From assembly GCA_038503075.1 (NCBI GenBank), contig JBCAML010000015.1, forward strand, positions 992,001-1,056,000: 64,000 nucleotides of DNA. The letters are read 5' to 3'. The translations under genes and the position numbers were made by a program. The stretch comes from Gyromitra esculenta (taxonomy: Eukaryota > Ascomycota > Pezizomycetes > Pezizales > Discinaceae). Positions 60,323 to 64,000 of this stretch are shown here, piece by piece (position 1 is the first letter of the stretch; the number at the start of each line of letters is the position of its first letter). The notes below the pieces were generated by a model, which worked only from the letters and a program-made list of their open reading frames with translations, had not been told where the DNA came from and made no database searches.

Positions 60323-60717
60323 TCTCACGGTTGTGTCTCTCGCTAAGCCCTTCAGTATCCCTGAAGGTGAGCAGTGCTACTTAGACAGGGTAAACAACAC
60401 GTTCAAGGAGTGCAATGTTTTCTACAGGTCCTATGAGGGGTTTCTATCTCCAGGCGAGATAGAGGCAGCGAAGTAAGCAGCGACAGCGAGGGTTCTGAGG
60501 TAGAACCGTGGTAGTATTAAAGTAATACAGGTAGAAGTGAAATGAGAACGTTGCTTAAGAAAAGAAGAAGAAGAAGAGAATAAAGCAGAGCAAAACCCAT
60601 CCTTAAATACCCGAAGAAAACCGAAATACAATAACATTATCTTTTTACCGCAACCCCTAAACCATAACAACCGACAAGCCAATACCTAACCCTATACCCA
60701 ATTATCAATCCGTGAAA
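60323..60717 (-). mobile_element. LTR copy 8 of family C1 (395 bp), solo, in integrase
   Basis: TCTCACGGTTGTG ... ATCCGTGAAA. CCTGG is duplicated exactly at 60318-60322 and 60718-60722. It is separated from the inverted copy 7 by 39 bp of integrase sequence. Confidence 0.92.
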
Positions 60718-60866
60718 CCTGGTTATTAGCAGAGAACTCGGCCATCATCAGCAAAAAGAATCATTTCCTCTCTGACCTCCTGGAGCCCTGGGAGCCCCAG
60801 AAGGCCCAGGAGGTCAGGAAGAAAATGTGCCTTTGTGGAGGAGCGCATGGTGACCCACTTCCTCTG
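60718..60866 (-). pseudogene. Integrase remnant with a 12-bp perfect inverted repeat
   Basis: The first ~25 bases extend the integrase frame upstream (MAEFSANN on the minus strand). Beyond that the sequence is GC-rich, with CTGACCTCCTGG (60772-60783) and its exact reverse complement (60806-60817) around a 22-base loop. The GC-rich part does not look like integrase. Confidence 0.55.
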
Positions 60867-61275
60867 TCTCAAGGTTTAGTCCTTTGTTATGCCCTTTAGT
60901 ATCCCTGAAGGTGAGCAGTGCTACTTAAGCGAAATTCTAACACATTCGAAGGGTACTCTGTTTCTACAAGTTCTATGAGGGGTCTACCTCCAGGCGAGTT
61001 AAGTGTAGCGTAATAAGGACAGCGACAGCGTGAATTCTGAGGTAGAATCGAGGTAGTATTAAAACAATACAGTAGAAGTGAAATGAGAATGTTGCTTAAA
61101 GAAAAGAAGAAGAAGTTACAAAGCGAACGAAATCCATCACTTAAATACCCCATTTTTTAACCCATAATAAATCATAGCCAAAAGGTAACCGAAGAACAAA
61201 GACATTATATCTCTAACCGAAACCGTTGCAACCCACACATTATCCTAGACCCATTATTCATTTCCATCCGTGAAA
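60867..61275 (-). mobile_element. LTR copy 9 of family C1 (409 bp), solo
   Basis: TCTCAAGGTTTAG ... ATCCGTGAAA. The flanks CTCTG (60862-60866) and CTCCG (61276-61280) match at four of five bases. Confidence 0.85.
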
Positions 61276-61654
61276 CTCCGGGAGTCTCCGGGCGACTCAG
61301 GCACCCTCTCCTGGAGTCTCCTGGAGAACTCTCCTGCTCCTCCATGCATTTACACGAGATCTTGTGGTCTCCTCCTGGACGCCTCCAGGAGCTTCATGAA
61401 GAGGGTCACAAAGTGTGATACTCGGGGCTGATTCAGGTCCGATCCAGGTCTGTCACGCTGTCACATCACTTATTTGGGATAGTTGGGTTTTTTTGTTTCG
61501 CGAAAATGTTTATTACTAGTCTATATGCTCTATATGCTCTATATGCTCTATGTACATCATATATATTCTAATAGACCTGATACAGCTCCTCCAACGGATC
61601 CAGCCCATCCCAAGGATCCTGCATCCTGCCCATCCCATGATCCTGACAGCGAGC
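61276..61654. repeat. GC-rich repeats of CTCCTGGAG type and a short tandem CTATATGCT array
   Basis: CTCC(T/G)GGAG-type palindromic words recur between 61280 and 61400. A tandem TATATGCTC array of four 12-bp units lies at about 61521-61555. No gene was recognised. Confidence 0.5.
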
Positions 61655-61764
61655 AGTCTATAGGAGCTCCCTAGGTGAGCAATTGGGGGGTAGGGAGCTC
61701 GTCAATATGGCAGCCATCAAGCAGTCAATAGAGGAGCTCCTAGAAGAGCTATAGGGGGGTAGGG

Positions 61765-62174
61765 TCTCAAGGAGCGGGTTTCTTGTCAAGCTCTTGAGTA
61801 TCCCTCGAGATGAGCAGTGCTACTTGAATGAGAAACCGACAACAAGAAAGTGTACGGAAGTTCTACAGGCTCTACAATTGGTTTAAGTCGAGGTGACTTA
61901 AAGACAGCGACGGCGGAGGATTACGAGATGTAACCGAGGTTTGTATTTGTAGAATACAAGAGTGAACAATAGAAGACGTTGCTTAAAGAAAGAAGAAGGA
62001 AAAGTACAATAAGAGGGGAAATCCTTTCGCTTATATACCACGTTCAAACTCCTTTGATGACAAAGACATGACTCATTGTAGCAGGAAACCCATAGAAACA
62101 TAAAGAACAACAACAAAACGCGACAACCGTATACCCATATATCCAACCAATCAACAAAACATCCATCCATGAAA
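61765..62174 (-). mobile_element. LTR copy 10 of family C1 (410 bp), solo, in the tandem array
   Basis: TCTCAAGGAGCGG ... ATCCATGAAA, with TAGGG duplicated exactly at 61760-61764 and 62175-62179. TAGGG belongs to the array unit. Confidence 0.93.
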
Positions 62175-62603
62175 TAGGGAGCGCGTCTATATGGCAGTAA
62201 ACGAGCAGTCAAAACAGGAGCTCCCTAGGCAAGCTCTTGGGGGAGGGGGTAGGGAGCTCTAAGGGGGGAGGTCGCCCATATGGTAGTCAGCGAGCAGTCA
62301 ATATGAGCTCTTTAGGCAAGCAATAGGGGAATTAGGAGCGTGTCTATATGACAACTAGCGAGCAGTCAATGTAGGAGCTTCTTATGCAAGCTCTAGGGGG
62401 GGGTAAGAAGCTCATCTGTATGGCAGTCAACAAGCAGTCAATATAGGAGCTCCAAGCGAGCTATAGGGGGGTAGGGAGCTCGTCTATATGGCAGTCAGCA
62501 AGCAGCCAAAGCTAGAGCTCCTAAGCGAGCTCTAGGGGGATAGGGAACTCATCTATATGGCAGGCAGCGAGCTGTCGATATAGGAGCTGCCTGGGTGGGC
62601 TCT

Positions 62604-63014
62604 TCTCAAGGGGCAAGATTCTCGTCAAGCTCTCAGGTATCCCCCGAGATAAGCAGTGCTACTTGAACGAGAAACCAACGACAGGAGAATGTACGAAGAT
62701 TCTACAGGCTCTACTATGGTTCAAGTTATGATGACTTGAAGGCGGCGACAGCGAAAGATTACGAAGTGTAATCTGGGGTTGTATTCGTAAGATACAGTGG
62801 GTGTACAATAGAAGACGTTGCTTAAGAGAAGAAGAAAGAAAAGTACAACAAGAGGGGAAAACCCTTCGCTTATATACCCATAATCCATCTCTTTGATGAC
62901 AAACGCATGACTCATTGTAATGGAAACCAAGGAAAACATATCAAATAAAATAACAAAGCAACACAATCAAACATCCATACCATCCATTAGGCGACCTAAC
63001 AACCATCCATGAAA
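62604..63014 (-). mobile_element. LTR copy 11 of family C1 (411 bp), solo, in the tandem array
   Basis: TCTCAAGGGGC ... ATCCATGAAA, with GCTCT duplicated exactly at 62599-62603 and 63015-63019. GCTCT belongs to the array unit. Confidence 0.93.
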
Positions 63015-63280
63015 GCTCTAGGGGGTCAGGAGCGTGTCTATATGGCAGTAAACAAGCAGTCAAAACAGGATCTCCCTAGGTGAGCTCTATTGGGGGGTAG
63101 GGAGCTTGTCTATATGGCAGTCAGCGAGCAGTCGATATATGAACTCCCTAGGCAAGCTGTAGGGGGAGGAGGTAGGGAGGCATCTATAGAGTAGTCTATT
63201 GAGCTCTCCTAGGTGAGCTCTCTAGGGGTAGGGAGGCGTCTCTTTGGCAGGCAGTGAGCTATTGATATGGGTGCTCTCTA

Positions 63281-64000
63281 TGTTATACCTATTGGTAGCT
63301 TAGTTGGTTACGACTTGAGTTTGCTTACGATGCACACATATGGACTAGTGTTCGATTCCCGACCAGGTCGGTTAGTAGTAATCTTTGTTGATTACTATTA
63401 AGTCTGTTACCTGTCAACTTGGCTCTTGATTCACCCTATCGACGAAGTGCAATAAGAGTAGAGGAGACAGCACTAACGGACGGATTGGATGTTTGGTTTC
63501 CTTGTGTCATCAATGGCCGACTCTTTCGATCGACACTTCCCCGATTCGCTTATACGTTGCGTCGCCGGTTAATTCCGACAATCACGCCATACGATAATGA
63601 GAGGGGTAGGAGCGAAGGAAAGCGTTCAGGGTCTATGAGATTTCTTCATGTTAGTTCATGTTATTACATAGCCTTTGTATTCGACGCTTGACTACTATAA
63701 GTAGTCCAGTGTTCTACTGTTGAGAAGGGTCTTCTTCCGGATCATTAGCGACGAAGAACGAGCCTTATCAATATTATATTGTTTCTAGCAAAATCACTTC
63801 CGTTCAATTTACCCTTTTACTTGTGAATTACTTTTATCTCGCTTAGCAAGGCCTTGGCCCTTCAGCGTTAGTTATTAAAACCTTACTATTGGAAGTTCTT
63901 CACGGAACTTTGCTCGATCCCTACTTTGAACCCTACGGTTATCTTTTAGCAGTTCATAAGAAGCAGTTAGGACTTGCGCCTGTGTATTGTGTTGCGGATA
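63281..64000 (+). mobile_element. Chromovirus LTR, continues past the right edge
   Basis: Starts TGTTATACCTATTGG and follows the 3' LTR at 58613 through TTGCGGATA at base 64000. It includes an extra segment of about 80 bp near 63405-63480 absent from the 58613 copy. Whether it is a solo LTR or the 5' LTR of another full element cannot be seen. Confidence 0.85.

Larger units (their letters stand above)
61655..63280 (+). repeat. 69-bp tandem repeat (minisatellite) array interrupted by two LTR copies
   Basis: Units resemble TAGGGAGCTCGTCTATATGG + CAGTCAGCGAGCAGTCAATA + TAGGAGCTCCTAGG + CAAGCTCTAGGGGGG, spaced about 68-70 bp (for example at 62404, 62472 and 62541). Array blocks are 61655-61764, 62175-62603 and 63015-63280; the gaps are LTR copies 10 and 11. 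A chromovirus LTR ends the visible array at 63281. The unit is rich in GAGCTC. Confidence 0.8.

Overview
The window looks like nuclear DNA of a filamentous ascomycete (Pezizomycotina). The genes are cut by many 50-70 nt GT-AG introns with CTAAC/CTGAC-like branch points. The gene set is fungal (Fmp27, Tif3, Trm3, Ptm1, Gep4, Xdj1, Mse1), both tRNA genes carry introns, and transposons are abundant. The class is not certain. A TE-rich lineage such as Pezizomycetes would fit, but that is inference.

Positions 1 to about 46,500 are a gene-bearing segment. In order it holds FMP27/BLTP2 (-, runs off the left edge), a cluster of small inverted-repeat elements at 3.2-4.5 kb, a small 4-exon membrane protein (-), TIF3/eIF4B (+), TRM3 (-), a short kinesin-3 (+), a solo LTR, a UPF0415/DUF1308 protein (+), PTM1 (-), an intron-containing tRNA-Ala(UGC) (+), and an unknown two-exon gene (+). 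Next come two decayed genes placed divergently, a GH1 beta-glucosidase (-) and a sugar porter (+). After them lie GEP4 (+), a mariner-type MITE, a short SEC2-like Rab exchange factor (-), the type I Hsp40 XDJ1 (-) divergent from mitochondrial glutamyl-tRNA synthetase MSE1 (+), a CEP95-like NN-CH protein (+), a second copy of the solo LTR, and tRNA-Val(CAC) (-). Most genes serve core housekeeping: translation and tRNA maturation (TIF3, TRM3, MSE1, two tRNAs), mitochondrial lipid and protein upkeep (GEP4, XDJ1, FMP27), and secretion or transport (SEC2, PTM1, kinesin-3). No operon-like functional grouping is visible except the ruined glucosidase/transporter pair.

Positions 46,600-64,000 are a nested retrotransposon cluster. 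A 7,253-bp chromovirus (Ty3/gypsy; 52,069-59,321) has both LTRs and a perfect 5-bp target duplication (AGGGC), but its gag-pol is frameshifted. It sits inside the end of the integrase/chromodomain reading frame of an older chromovirus on the minus strand. That older family has an LTR of about 410 bp, of which eleven copies occur here, nine of them with recognisable 5-bp target duplications. Five of these LTR copies are inserted in the older family's own gag or integrase sequence, and two lie in a 69-bp tandem-repeat array near the right end. A further chromovirus LTR interrupts that array and runs off the right edge.

Splice sites, products and boundaries were read by eye. Family names rest on motif recognition; no database search was possible.
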